Positions 4,912 to 5,383 of a stretch of 5,383 bases of DNA are shown piece after piece. Each line of letters starts with the position of its first letter. Position 1 is the stretch's first letter. The notes below the pieces were generated by a model. That model saw only the letters and a list, made by a program, of their open reading frames with translations. It made no database searches and was not told the DNA's origin. This DNA comes from Eggerthellaceae bacterium (GTDB lineage: Bacteria > Actinomycetota > Coriobacteriia > Coriobacteriales > Eggerthellaceae), in contig JAFUCW010000221.1 in the NCBI GenBank assembly GCA_017459485.1, positions 1 through 5,383 of the forward strand, written 5' to 3'. The position numbers and the translations under genes are program-made.

Positions 4912-5383
4912 CTACTTGTACAGGTTGTTGTTTGTCTCCAAAGCTATGGTCATGCCGCCGTCCACATAGAGGTCCTCGCCTGTAATGAACGACGCGTCGT
5001 CGCTCGCCAGAAACAGAATGGGCAAAGCCAGCTCTTCGGCCATCGCGTAGCGTTTCAGCATAGATGCATTAGAGAGCTTCGCGCGGTTGGCGGGACGCGC
5101 TGCCGTCATGGGAGTGAGCACGTGGCCGGGATGGATGGTGTTCACGCGGATGCCGTACTCCGCAAGGTCGCACGCCGCAGAGCGGGAAAGGCCAAGCACG
5201 GCCGCCTTGGCGGTGGCGTATCCCGCAAAGTTCGCCTGACCATAATGACAACCGGAAATGGAGGAGGTGTTCACGATGGCCCCGCCCTCTCCGGTCTTGA
5301 TCATCTCGGGAGCGCAATGGCGCATGCCGTAAAGGACCCCGTAGAGGTCCACTCCCATGCAGCGGTTGAAGTTGTCCATGTCG
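4912..5383 (-). CDS. Short-chain dehydrogenase/reductase, C-terminal part (cut by right edge)
   Basis: The last 157 codons of a second SDR; the cofactor-binding half lies outside the window. The visible part holds the catalytic region NTSSISGCHYGQANFAGYAT then AK, with the YxxxK pair intact, and ends with ITGEDLYVDGG and the same ALETNNNLYK tail as the neighbouring SDR. Over the 155 residues from the Met at 5379 it differs from the neighbour at 19 positions by my count, about 88% identity, with no gaps. The differences cluster near the C-terminal third (RAKLSNASM and AMAEELALPI against RAKDANAAM and GTSEEMARPA), a region that in SDRs often shapes the substrate pocket. It too has Asp (VDLYG) where most SDRs have Asn. 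It is the first gene of the operon seen here. Possible roles are a second stereo- or regiospecific dehydrogenase, or a subunit of a heteromer with its paralogue. Confidence 0.92.
   Translation of the reverse strand, partial: DMDNFNRCMGVDLYGVLYGMRHCAPEMIKTGEGGAIVNTSSISGCHYGQANFAGYATAKAAVLGLSRSAACDLAEYGIRVNTIHPGHVLTPMTAARPANRAKLSNASMLKRYAMAEELALPILFLASDDASFITGEDLYVDGGMTIALETNNNLYK
4912..5383 (-). repeat. Tandem gene duplication, copy 2 (partner 3908-4379)
   Basis: This is the second copy of the duplicated SDR 3' half, gapless against 3908-4379. It contains a 54-base block (5101-5154) identical to 4097-4150. Confidence 0.9.

Overview
The window reads as one stretch of a single minus-strand operon. 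Six genes are visible, two of them cut by the window edges. Transcription runs from right (5383) to left (1). No complete gene on the plus strand is convincing. All gaps between genes are short (about 20 to 101 bases), and no gene-free stretch reaches 300 bases. GC content is fairly high by eye and the Shine-Dalgarno sites are strong. The gene content, a flavoenoate-type reductase with duplicated SDRs, resembles anaerobic gut Actinobacteria of the Coriobacteriia/Eggerthellaceae kind or similar anaerobes. That assignment is inference from protein style, not from a marker gene.

Layout in transcription order: (1) the C-terminal half of a short-chain dehydrogenase (4912-5383, continuing off the right edge); (2) a 101-base spacer with two small perfect inverted repeats; (3) a second, full-length SDR (3908-4810), about 88% identical to the first over the shared 155 residues; (4) a spacer holding a 10-bp perfect stem-loop; (5) a protein with two EthD-like ferredoxin-fold repeats (3106-3849); (6) a metallo-beta-lactamase-fold hydrolase with an intact HxHxDH site (2269-3081); (7) a 665-residue FMN/4Fe-4S/FAD oxidoreductase of the old yellow enzyme, 2,4-dienoyl-CoA reductase and BaiCD/BaiH type (242-2239); (8) the N-terminal 73 codons of a probable SAM-dependent methyltransferase (1-221), running off the left edge.

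Together the genes look like a reductive small-molecule module. The SDRs could interconvert a hydroxyl and a ketone, the flavoenzyme could reduce or desaturate an enone or enoyl bond, the MBL enzyme could hydrolyse an ester, lactone or thioester, and the EthD-like protein could act as a cofactor-free isomerase, cyclase or binding protein. OYE plus SDR is the enzyme pair known from bile acid, steroid and isoflavone reduction in gut anaerobes, but the substrate here cannot be read from sequence and the exact combination does not match a named pathway I can identify.

Two starts are moved from the longest-ORF positions on ribosome-binding-site evidence: the full SDR starts at GTG 4810, and the flavoenzyme at ATG 2239.
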